Assembly: GCA_021840785.1 (NCBI GenBank)
Contig: JAKBXD010000095.1
Span: 1-7,209 of the forward strand
Direction: 5' to 3'
DNA: 7,209 nucleotides
Origin: Pseudomonadota bacterium
Lineage (GTDB): Bacteria > Pseudomonadota > Gammaproteobacteria > Acidithiobacillales > Acidithiobacillaceae
Under the pieces are notes generated by a model. The model saw only the letters and a list, made by a program, of their open reading frames with translations, did not search any database and was not told where the DNA came from. Below, piece after piece: positions 1 through 6,514 of this stretch (positions are counted from its first letter, which is position 1; each line of letters opens with the position of its first letter). A program made the position numbers and the translations under genes.

Positions 1-631
1 GACGCAAGGCCATGGTCGCCCCGCCACAGAAGATATTGGGACCCAGGCGCGCCGCCACCAGCACCGAAGGCAGAAACAGACTGTTCACCTGACTGGCCAG
101 CACCCGCGACCAGAATGTCGCCACCGGACACGCCCGGTAGAGGCAGGTGACCACCCCCACCTCCCTATTTTGCAGAGGTGCGCAAATCCGGCGCAGATAA
201 TGGGGGCCGACAGTAATGTCCGCGTCACTGATCACCAGGCTATCATAATGACAAGCGGCGAGGATACCCGCCAGATTATTGACCTTGGGATTACTGCCGA
301 TACGCGTTTCTGTACATACCCAGCGCAGGGATAAGTCCGGAAATTCGGCCTGCAGACGTTGCACCACAGCGATAGCAGGATCGGTCGGGCGCTGCACGCC
401 AAAAACAATTTCGAAGATTGGGTAGTCCTGCTTGCAAAAACTGCGTAGCGCGGGGTAAAGATAATCCCCATCGCCATACAGAGGCTTGAGCACACTGATG
501 CCGGGCCAGTCGCACACGGCCTCTTCTGGGGCGCCGGCATCGCGCTCCGGCAACAGCGGATGCCAGCGCCCCATCGTCCAGAACGCCAGCGACAAATAGG
601 CCATGGCAGCCAAAGAAAACAACGCCGCCAT
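1..631 (-). CDS. hpnI: HpnI-type hopanoid glycosyltransferase, C-terminus beyond window edge
   Basis: Partial gene: the first 210 residues are here and the frame is still open at the left edge (the family is usually about 380-390 aa). Residues 2-18 form a hydrophobic N-terminal segment, probably a membrane anchor. A GT2-type (ceramide-glucosyltransferase-like) domain follows: ISVLKPLYGDGDYLYPALRS near 45-64, then SFCKQDYP, the conserved NPKVNNLA at 114-121, the DxD metal/nucleotide-sugar motif in ISDADI (D136, D138), and VTCLYR at 161-166. In characterised systems HpnI transfers GlcNAc from UDP-GlcNAc to bacteriohopanetetrol, before HpnK deacetylation and HpnJ ring contraction to the cyclitol ether. 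It lies downstream of hpnA in the same frame, after its TAG stop. An in-frame GTG at 652 (SD-like GGGGA) would add seven residues (VLWWLEA); AGAGG precedes the ATG at 631. The exact start is uncertain, the family call is firm. Confidence 0.87.
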   Translation of the reverse strand, partial: MAALFSLAAMAYLSLAFWTMGRWHPLLPERDAGAPEEAVCDWPGISVLKPLYGDGDYLYPALRSFCKQDYPIFEIVFGVQRPTDPAIAVVQRLQAEFPDLSLRWVCTETRIGSNPKVNNLAGILAACHYDSLVISDADITVGPHYLRRICAPLQNREVGVVTCLYRACPVATFWSRVLASQVNSLFLPSVLVAARLGPNIFCGGATMALR

Positions 632-691
632 AGCCTCTAGCCACCAGAGCACGAGTTCCCCAAAATTGCGCTGGGCAAATGGACAGACATG

Positions 692-1681
692 CTATAAATA
701 GTGGTTATCGGCAAACCATTGTACCGCATCTCGCAATGCTTCCTCTGCAGGACGATGGGTATAACGCAGGGCCTGCTCCGCCTTGGCCGATGAAAAATAC
801 ATTTTGTGCGCTGCCATACGCAGTTCGTCGACAGTCACCAACGGCGTCCCCTTACCGCGCAGCCGTACCACGCTCTCCGCGCCCCAGGCCAGGGGATAAA
901 GCAGGCGCCGCGGAATGCGCAGCCACGGCGAGTGATGCCCGGTGAGACCGGCAATGCGGGTGAGGATCGCCGCCAGCGGGAGGTTATCGCCACCGAGAAT
1001 GTAGCGCTCCCCCGCCCGACCATCGGTAAACGCCTGCCAATGGCCCATGGCTACATCATCGACATGCACCACATTCAGACCGGTATCCACATAGGCCGGC
1101 ATACGGCCTGCCGCGGCATCGCGCACCATCCGCCCGGTGGGGGTCGGCTTGCGATCCGCCGGGCCTATGGGCATCGAGGGGTTGACGATGACGATGGGGG
1201 CACCTTCGTTCCGGCACAGTGTACGCAGGGCCTCCTCCGCCAGAAACTTGGAGCGTTTATAATGACCGATCATCGCGCTCAGATCAGATGGCACCTCTTC
1301 ATCCGCCTCCCGGCCATCGGCGTAATGGCCCAGTACGGCAACACTGCTGGTATAAACGATCCGTTCGACACCCGCGTTGAGCGCCGCGCGCACCAGGCGT
1401 TCGCTACCCCCTACATTGGCGGCGTACATAGCATGCGGCTCAGGTACCCATATCCGGTAATCCGCTGCCACATGGAAGACCGCCTGGCAACCGGCGACCG
1501 CGTTATCCAGAGCGAGGCCATCCGTCAAGTCACCGACCACCAACTCCACGTTCAGTCCCTGCCAGTTGCTCGGATCGGCACCAGCACGATGCAACACCCG
1601 CACTTCCAGCCCCTCGGCCAACAGTCGGCGCAATACTGCACCACCCACAAAACCCGATGCGCCGGTCAGCAAGGCCTTCAT
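692..1681 (-). CDS. hpnA: HpnA, hopanoid-associated sugar epimerase (extended SDR)
   Basis: A 329-aa NAD(P)-dependent extended short-chain dehydrogenase/reductase. The N-terminal Rossmann nucleotide motif is TGASGFVGG (G7, G10, G13), followed by a VGDLTD segment at 49-54, TSSVAVLG at 111-118, and the catalytic YxxxK as Y141-K145 (GHYKRSKF). NPSMPIGP at 167-174 and VHVDDVA at 205-211 fit the substrate-side region of the HpnA family. HpnA proteins are conserved in hopanoid clusters and resemble sugar-nucleotide epimerases/dihydroflavonol reductases; their exact step in side-chain modification is not settled, so the reaction is left open. The ATG overlaps the hpnG stop as ATGA, and a strong SD (GGGAGG, 5-nt spacer) lies inside the hpnG end, so the two are translationally coupled. 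Length and motifs are intact. Confidence 0.9.
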   Translation of the reverse strand: MKALLTGASGFVGGAVLRRLLAEGLEVRVLHRAGADPSNWQGLNVELVVGDLTDGLALDNAVAGCQAVFHVAADYRIWVPEPHAMYAANVGGSERLVRAALNAGVERIVYTSSVAVLGHYADGREADEEVPSDLSAMIGHYKRSKFLAEEALRTLCRNEGAPIVIVNPSMPIGPADRKPTPTGRMVRDAAAGRMPAYVDTGLNVVHVDDVAMGHWQAFTDGRAGERYILGGDNLPLAAILTRIAGLTGHHSPWLRIPRRLLYPLAWGAESVVRLRGKGTPLVTVDELRMAAHKMYFSSAKAEQALRYTHRPAEEALRDAVQWFADNHYL

Positions 1682-2388
1682 GCCACCCTCCCCGCCTGCA
1701 GGCTCGGCGCAACCGCGCGTAACGTGTTCAACGCCTTCTGCATCTGCGCGCCCAAACGCATTAAATCAACGCACACAGCAGGGTGGCGCAATAACCCACG
1801 CATGAGTTTGAGCACCTGCAGGCCACCGTATGCATCAACGCTCCCCGTGGCGGCGTCTGGTAGAGATTGATCCGCGGGGTCCACAATACTGCGGATCACC
1901 ACAAATGGCTTGCCCGCAGCATCGGCAACCGCCGCAATGGCGCCACTTTCCATATCCACCCCTTGCGCTAATGGAAAATCCAACAAGCAGGCTGACTTAG
2001 CAGCCACCGAGCCGCAGGGAGTGGCCACCGAGAGTAGGCCTCCAGCATAAGCGGGAAGGGACAGGGATTGCGCCAGAATCTCGCGCCATGCCAAATCCAC
2101 CGACCAGGTCTGGCTGCTGGCCCCAAACACAACTTCCGGCAACAGCAAATCTCCCGGCTTCCGTGCCGGCTGCAAGGCACCCGCCGTACCCCAGGAGACC
2201 AATCCATCGACGCCCGCGGCAAGCAGCGTACGCGCCGCCGCCATCGCCCGCTCCGGTCCCATGCCCGAGACCACCAGCAAGAGCTGCGCGTTCACTTCTA
2301 CCACCACATCATGGCGCAGGGCGCCGGCATGGAGGGCCTGCGCCTCCGCGTCCAAGGCCACCACCACCCCTAATCGCCGGCAATGCAT
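1678..2388 (-). CDS. hpnG: HpnG, adenosylhopane nucleosidase/phosphorylase
   Basis: A 236-aa member of the purine nucleoside phosphorylase/MTA-SAH nucleosidase superfamily. Visible motifs: VVALDAEAQA near the N-terminus (E15 aligns by eye with the catalytic Glu12 of E. coli MTAN), SGMGPERA at 41-48 (anion/ribose side), WGTAGAL at 66-72, VDMESGAIAAVA at 144-155 (the Met-Glu pair that holds the ribose), and RSIVDPAD at 166-173, where D170 would protonate the purine. In hopanoid producers HpnG acts after the radical SAM enzyme HpnH and releases adenine from adenosylhopane to give (phospho)ribosylhopane on the way to bacteriohopanetetrol. Its position between shc and hpnA supports this role over a general MTAN. 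The ATG lies inside the shc end (19-bp overlap) with GGAA 6 nt upstream. The gene appears intact. Confidence 0.88.
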   Translation of the reverse strand: MHCRRLGVVVALDAEAQALHAGALRHDVVVEVNAQLLLVVSGMGPERAMAAARTLLAAGVDGLVSWGTAGALQPARKPGDLLLPEVVFGASSQTWSVDLAWREILAQSLSLPAYAGGLLSVATPCGSVAAKSACLLDFPLAQGVDMESGAIAAVADAAGKPFVVIRSIVDPADQSLPDAATGSVDAYGGLQVLKLMRGLLRHPAVCVDLMRLGAQMQKALNTLRAVAPSLQAGRVA

Positions 2389-4301
2389 CCCAAATTCCGG
2401 TAACGGGCCAGCGCCCAGAGCGGAAAATACAGGCTATAACCATGATAAATAAGGTAAAAAACTTTCGGGAACCCGGGCGCGTTGAAGAAGATGTCCGGCC
2501 AGCGACCGTCCTCTTCCTGATACATCTGCAACCAGGCTATACCACGATGCAAGGCGGGGCTATCCTGATCTCCCGCCGCCATCAGACCGAGGCAGGCCCA
2601 GGCCGTCTGCGCTGCGGTAGAAGCCTGGCCCATGCCGGCAAGCCCGGGGTCACCGTAGGAGTCATTGTTTTCACCCCAGCCGCCGTCGCTCTGTTGTACC
2701 GCGCGCAACCAATGCGCCGCACGTTCCATAGCGGGCTTCAGAGAAGGATCATCCAGCTCAGCCAGGGCCATAAGCACGGACCAGGTTCCGTAGATGTAAT
2801 TGGTCCCCCAGCGCCCAAACCATGCCCCCGACGACTCCTGCTCACGCAACAGGTATGCCACGGCACGCCGCAAAATGTCGCGATCCCGTGGCCGCGCCAG
2901 ATACGCCAGAAAGGCCACGACGCGCCCGGTGACATCGGCCGTCGGCGGGTCCAGCAGGGCTTTGTGATCGGCAAAGGGAATCTCGTTGAGGTAATAGTGG
3001 GTATTATCCACATCATAAGCCGCAAATCCGCCATTGCTGGATTGCATGCCGGCCAACCAGTCCGCCGCCCTTTCGATACTGTCGCGATCTTCTGCACGCC
3101 CGGCCCGCGCCAGTGCCCAGCCCACCGCTGCCGTGTCATCCAGATCCGGATAATAAGGATTAGCGTATTGAAAGGCCCAACCGCCGCCCGCCAAATTGGG
3201 CCGCTGCTCCCGCCAGTCGCCGGGTTCGGCACCAATCTGCCGGTCCTTGAGCCACTGGATACCGCTTTGTACCGCCGGAGACACCTCGCCATCCTGCTCC
3301 AGCAACGCATGGAGCGCGAGACAGGTGTCCCAGACGGGTGACACACAGGGCTGACAGTAGGCGTCGGTCGCCCGCTCCACCACCAATTTGCGCAAGGCTG
3401 CCCCCGTTTGCTGGCGATAGACATGGTCGGACGAATAACCGAGCAACTCCAAAGCCTCGTGGGCGTTCACCATGGCCGGGAAAATGCCATTCAGGCCATC
3501 CTCCCCGTTGATCCGCGCTGTAAACCACGCCTCCGCCTTCTTCACGGCCCGGCACCGGATACGCTGGGGTATCCAGTCCTCCATCAACCGCCAAAATCGA
3601 TCCAGAGACAAAAAGAGATTCGCCACAATCCCTTGCCGGGCATGGCTGAAATAGTCCGCAATCTGTTCCGGCGGCCGCCGGAACAGTTCGCGGATATGCA
3701 CCTGCAATGGATTTTTGGCACGCGCCTTGAGGCTGCACAAGATAAACAGTGGCACCATCACCGTGCGCGACCATGACGCCACTTTATAAATTTGAAAGGG
3801 AAACCAGCGCGGCAACAGCATGATTTCCACCGGAATAAAGGGTACCGCCCGCCACGGCACCTGGGCGAACAGTGCCAGGGTAATGCGCGTGAACACATTG
3901 GCGCGTTCCGCCCCGCCATGCGCCAGGATTGCTTCACGGGCGCGCCGCATATGCGGCAATTCCGGATTATCCCCTGCCAGCTTGAGGGCGTAATAAGCCT
4001 TCACCGAAGCGCTCAGGTCAAAAGGACCACCGTAATAGAGGGGCCAGCCGCCGTGATCCGCTTGTTTATTGCGCAGATAGACGGCAATCTTGGCCTCCAG
4101 GGGCCCATCGCGCTCATCCATGTAGTGCTGCATCAGAATATATTCGGCGGAGATGGTGCAATCCGCTTCAAACTCGAAGCACCAGTGGCCATCTTCCGCC
4201 TGCAGACCGCCAAGGGCGGCACGCGCCTCGGCAATGACCCGATCCAGCGGCGCGCGAAAAATACTCGCGCCATAACGCATGGGTTGCAGGATACGATTCA
4301 T
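2370..4301 (-). CDS. shc: Squalene-hopene cyclase
   Basis: A 643-aa class II triterpene cyclase that turns squalene into hopene and hopanol; the family is a monotopic membrane enzyme. The protonating DxDD motif is D386-L-D388-D389 (PDLDDTAAVGWA), with D388 the expected catalytic acid. N-terminal FEFEADCTISAEYIL at 43-57 is typical of proteobacterial Shc. QW-type repeats are visible: Q80-W86, Q420-F426, Q488-W494 (followed by FGRWGTNYIYGTW), Q536-W542 and Q595-W601. C-terminal PGFPKVFYLIYHGYSLYFP at 609-627 matches the family end. Where the Alicyclobacillus enzyme has His451, alignment by eye puts R460 (DVTGRV). The start codon overlaps the sqs stop as ATGA, with AGGA 5 nt upstream, so it is coupled to squalene synthesis; the 3' end overlaps hpnG. 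Length is normal and no frameshift is seen. Confidence 0.96.
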   Translation of the reverse strand: MNRILQPMRYGASIFRAPLDRVIAEARAALGGLQAEDGHWCFEFEADCTISAEYILMQHYMDERDGPLEAKIAVYLRNKQADHGGWPLYYGGPFDLSASVKAYYALKLAGDNPELPHMRRAREAILAHGGAERANVFTRITLALFAQVPWRAVPFIPVEIMLLPRWFPFQIYKVASWSRTVMVPLFILCSLKARAKNPLQVHIRELFRRPPEQIADYFSHARQGIVANLFLSLDRFWRLMEDWIPQRIRCRAVKKAEAWFTARINGEDGLNGIFPAMVNAHEALELLGYSSDHVYRQQTGAALRKLVVERATDAYCQPCVSPVWDTCLALHALLEQDGEVSPAVQSGIQWLKDRQIGAEPGDWREQRPNLAGGGWAFQYANPYYPDLDDTAAVGWALARAGRAEDRDSIERAADWLAGMQSSNGGFAAYDVDNTHYYLNEIPFADHKALLDPPTADVTGRVVAFLAYLARPRDRDILRRAVAYLLREQESSGAWFGRWGTNYIYGTWSVLMALAELDDPSLKPAMERAAHWLRAVQQSDGGWGENNDSYGDPGLAGMGQASTAAQTAWACLGLMAAGDQDSPALHRGIAWLQMYQEEDGRWPDIFFNAPGFPKVFYLIYHGYSLYFPLWALARYRNLGCIAGD

Positions 4302-5341
4302 GCTCGTCCTGCGGCAGGAGACAGCGCCAGTGGTTTGACACCCACCCGGAAGCTCAGTTGCAAGAGCGTGTCGGAGCGATGCAGCAGGCGCGACAGGAAC
4401 ACCACCCGATGCACAGTGCTCCGGCTGATTTTTACTTCGCTCCCGGAAGCAAAAGCGGGATTTTCGGAGATCCGCCGCAACGTTAACACCGCCATGGCAA
4501 TAGCCCAGAGGCAGAAATCACGCATCCCCGTCTGTTCGGCCGGAATCAGCAGCGTATAACGCAGCGCATTCTGCAAATGCCCGGCGGCCATCCCCAGCAA
4601 TTCATTGAGGCCCGCCGCAAAAGCCGGGTCATGGCCACCGGGCCGTACTGCGGTAATATCGCAACCATGACGCTGGAACACTGCGCGTGGCATCCAACTC
4701 ACACCGCGCTGCCAATCATCCCAGACATCCTTGAGGATATTGGTCATCTGCAAACCTTGCCCGAAAGATACCGCAAGCTGCTGCATCTCCGCGTCATGCG
4801 GTGCCAGTCGCGGTTCATACTCCACAAAAAGGCTGGTGAGCATTTCGCCGACGACGCCCGCTACTACATAGCAGTAGCGATCCATCTCCGCCATGTCCGC
4901 AAGCCCTTGCAACGAAGCGTGCTGCTGGAACTCCGCCATCCCCATCCCCATGATCCGCACGCAGCGAGACAGCGCAGACCGCTGCGCCGGGGTGAAGCTA
5001 TGGGTAATGGCAACGACCTCAGGGGTATGACGAATCAGATCATGCTCGGCTTCCGGCATCGCTGCCGACAGATCCGCCCCAAAAGCCGCGGCAAAAGCGG
5101 TGGCATCGCCCGCACCCTCCACCACCTTGAGAAACTCCGCCTGCCAGTAGGCTTTTTTTTCCCAGGGCAAATCCGGATCATCTTCGATAGTGTCGGCAAT
5201 CCGGCATAAAAGGTAGCCATTACCGACCGCGTCTCGCAAGGTTTCCGGCAACTGAGGAATCGTCAAGGCAAAGGTCCGCGAAACGGCCTGAAGACTTTGC
5301 GCCTGGTACGCCAAAGCCTGCGCCAGCGCTGCCGTCAACAT
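4298..5341 (-). CDS. sqs: Squalene synthase (farnesyl-diphosphate farnesyltransferase), single-enzyme type
   Basis: From the ATG at 5341 this is a 347-aa trans-isoprenyl diphosphate synthase. Motifs: SRTFALTIPQLP at 21-32, first Asp-rich motif DTIEDD at 50-55, YCYVVAGVVG at 156-165, second Asp-rich motif in NILKDVWDDW at 201-210 (D205, D209). The stretch FCLWAIAMAVLTL (276-288) followed by EVKISR (302-307) aligns with the region around VKIRKG of human squalene synthase, linked to NADPH binding and the reductive half-reaction. This points to direct squalene formation from two FPP, not a phytoene/dehydrosqualene synthase (CrtB/CrtM) or HpnC/HpnD. No C-terminal membrane anchor is evident. Directly coupled to shc by an ATGA overlap. 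The start is uncertain: an in-frame TTG at 5395 would add 18 residues, but it lies in a small hairpin; the ATG lacks its own SD (see the leader entry). The codons for E61-K62-K63 contain an A8 run. Confidence 0.88.
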   Translation of the reverse strand: MLTAALAQALAYQAQSLQAVSRTFALTIPQLPETLRDAVGNGYLLCRIADTIEDDPDLPWEKKAYWQAEFLKVVEGAGDATAFAAAFGADLSAAMPEAEHDLIRHTPEVVAITHSFTPAQRSALSRCVRIMGMGMAEFQQHASLQGLADMAEMDRYCYVVAGVVGEMLTSLFVEYEPRLAPHDAEMQQLAVSFGQGLQMTNILKDVWDDWQRGVSWMPRAVFQRHGCDITAVRPGGHDPAFAAGLNELLGMAAGHLQNALRYTLLIPAEQTGMRDFCLWAIAMAVLTLRRISENPAFASGSEVKISRSTVHRVVFLSRLLHRSDTLLQLSFRVGVKPLALSPAAGRA

Positions 5342-5372
5342 GCGGTTCTGTCTGGTGACATCCAAACTCCTT
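5335..5372 (-). promoter_or_regulatory. Strong SD plus eight-codon mini-ORF overlapping the sqs start
   Basis: AAGGAG at 5372-5367 is 5 nt upstream of an ATG at 5361. That ATG opens a mini-ORF (MSPDRTAC, stop TGA at 5337-5335) out of frame with sqs. The probable sqs ATG at 5341 lies inside the mini-ORF's last sense codons, so a terminating ribosome would stop a few nucleotides past the sqs start and could restart on it. No other good SD precedes the sqs ATG. A single-base sequencing error, which would put the mini-ORF ATG in frame with sqs, is an alternative explanation. The layout is seen directly; the coupling role is inferred. Confidence 0.4.
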
Positions 5373-5385
5373 GTTCTATTTATCC

Positions 5386-5402
5386 GGGTGTGCAAAACAC
5401 CC
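5386..5402 (-). repeat. Small hairpin in the sqs leader
   Basis: Perfect 6-bp inverted repeat GGGTGT/ACACCC around a 5-nt loop, upstream of the sqs SD. No T-tract follows on the - strand, so it does not look like an intrinsic terminator. It encloses the alternative in-frame TTG start at 5395, which would be buried in the stem-loop and is therefore less likely to be used. Confidence 0.35.
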
Positions 5403-5416
5403 TGTCATCTGGCGGC

Positions 5417-5445
5417 AATGTAACGATCCCAGGCCCATTCTGCAA
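5417..5445 (-). promoter_or_regulatory. Candidate sigma70-type promoter of the hopanoid operon
   Basis: On the - strand, TTGCAG (5445-5440) and TACATT (5422-5417) are separated by 17 bp, matching 3/6 and 4/6 consensus positions. The predicted start near 5410 would leave about 38 nt before the sqs SD and would make the TTG at 5395 an implausibly early start codon. The match is modest, but this is the only sizeable gap between gpsA and sqs. Read-through from secB-gpsA is also possible. Confidence 0.35.
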
Positions 5446-5455
5446 GTCTTGCAGA
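5439..5455. promoter_or_regulatory. 17-bp perfect dyad, candidate operator or hairpin
   Basis: TCTGCAAG and CTTGCAGA are exact reverse complements around a single central base, in the gpsA-sqs gap. The dyad overlaps the candidate -35 box, as expected of a repressor site. It sits inside a wider inverted pair, CCCAGG (5428-5433) and CCTGGG (5469-5474). As RNA the core would give a 7-bp stem with a 3-nt loop, but no U-tract follows on the - strand, so a terminator for gpsA is less convincing. The binding protein is unknown. Confidence 0.4.
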
Positions 5456-5482
5456 CCCACGGCCCCATCCTGGGCAGACTCA

Positions 5483-6511
5483 TCACGACTCACCAGAGGA
5501 AAGCGTGACATCGGGCGGCATGCGCAATTCGGAACGCCGGGCGCGATGCATCAGCACATCGCTCGCAACGCGCGGCGCCGTACCCTCAAAAAGCACGCGA
5601 TACACCTGCTCGGTGATGGGCATATCCACGCCCAGACGCTGTGCAAGCTGAAACAGTGCTTGCGCCGTGCACACACCCTCGGCTTCTTCACCGATCTCGC
5701 GCAGCACCGCTTCCAGGCTCAGGCCGCGGCCTAGGCCTACACCCACCCGCCGGTTCCGCGAGAGGTCGCTGCTGGCCGTGAGGATCAAGTCGCCGGCACC
5801 GGCCAGGCCCATGAAGCTTTCTGTTCGCCCCCCCAGCGCCGTTCCCAGACGATGTAATTCTGCCATCCCGCGAGTGATGAGCGCGGCACGCGCACTATCG
5901 CCATTTCCCAATCCATCAGAAATGCCGGCGGCAATCGCCAGCACATTTTTGATCGCCCCACCCAGACAGACGCCCGCCACATCATCACTGGTGTAGACCC
6001 GCATCTGCGCACTGCCAAAGGCCTCGGCGACCCGCTGGGCGTAGGCCGGGCTGGTGGACGCCGCCGTCATCGCCAGTGGTTTACCCAGGATCAGGTCATG
6101 AGCAAAACTGGGCCCGGAAAGCACCACCAGCGGCACATTCGGCACGGTCTCCCGCAAGACCTGATCAAGGCGCAAGGTAGTCTGCATTTCCAACCCTTTA
6201 CTGGCGAGGACCAGCAGCGCAGCGGGTGGCAGGTAAGCGCGCAAAGTCGTCGTCAAAGCGCGCAAGGCATGGCTGGGTATGGCGAGTACGATACCCTCAG
6301 TGTTTCGTACAGCAACGCCGAGATCCACTGTGCAGCAGAGGTTTTCAGGTCGCGCGCACTGCGGGAATATGGGGAAAAGATCGACACGGTCGGGCTGGCA
6401 GGGCAAACGCTTGGCACAGCGCCCCCAGAGTTGCACTGTATGCCCCTGCCGGAGCAGATAAACCGCCAGGGCGGTCCCCCAGTGACCGCCCCCCAGCACC
6501 GCCCAACGCAT
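5483..6511 (-). CDS. gpsA: NAD(P)+-dependent glycerol-3-phosphate dehydrogenase
   Basis: A 342-aa cytosolic enzyme that reduces dihydroxyacetone phosphate to sn-glycerol 3-phosphate, the backbone for phospholipids. The N-terminal Rossmann motif is GGGHWG at 7-12 (VLGGGHWGTALA). SKGLE at 104-108, LSGPSFA at 131-137 and GGAIKNVLAIAAG at 184-196 follow, with K188 the expected catalytic lysine. GLAGAGDLILT at 235-245 and SRNRRVG at 251-257 complete the substrate/cofactor signature. Length is normal for GpsA. The ATG lies 3 bp after the secB stop (TAAGGCATG), so only a poor SD fits and coupling to secB translation is likely. It is followed by the 140-bp gap before the hopanoid genes, so it probably belongs with secB, yet it also supplies membrane-lipid precursor. 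Confidence 0.96.
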   Translation of the reverse strand: MRWAVLGGGHWGTALAVYLLRQGHTVQLWGRCAKRLPCQPDRVDLFPIFPQCARPENLCCTVDLGVAVRNTEGIVLAIPSHALRALTTTLRAYLPPAALLVLASKGLEMQTTLRLDQVLRETVPNVPLVVLSGPSFAHDLILGKPLAMTAASTSPAYAQRVAEAFGSAQMRVYTSDDVAGVCLGGAIKNVLAIAAGISDGLGNGDSARAALITRGMAELHRLGTALGGRTESFMGLAGAGDLILTASSDLSRNRRVGVGLGRGLSLEAVLREIGEEAEGVCTAQALFQLAQRLGVDMPITEQVYRVLFEGTAPRVASDVLMHRARRSELRMPPDVTLSSGES

Positions 6512-6514
6512 GCC

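Noticed and set aside
232..644. Two - strand frames of about 100-117 codons near the left edge
   Set aside because: They are shifted-frame shadows of the truncated hpnI frame, which itself gives a continuous glycosyltransferase sequence to the window edge.
806..1870. A 354-codon open frame on the + strand opposite hpnA
   Set aside because: Antisense shadow of hpnA; low-complexity His/Arg/Pro-rich translation, no motif and no fitting start signal.
2088..3341. A 417-codon open frame on the + strand opposite hpnG and shc
   Set aside because: It lies wholly antisense to genes with clear family motifs, its translation is rich in Pro/Arg/His with no recognisable domain, and long antisense frames are common in GC-rich genes.
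2738..3424. A 228-codon - strand frame inside shc
   Set aside because: Same-strand, shifted-frame shadow of shc; the Trp/Arg-rich translation is an artefact of reading the cyclase in another frame.
5428..5474. Intrinsic terminator after gpsA
   Set aside because: Inverted repeats are present but no T-tract follows on the - strand, so an operator-like dyad is the better reading.
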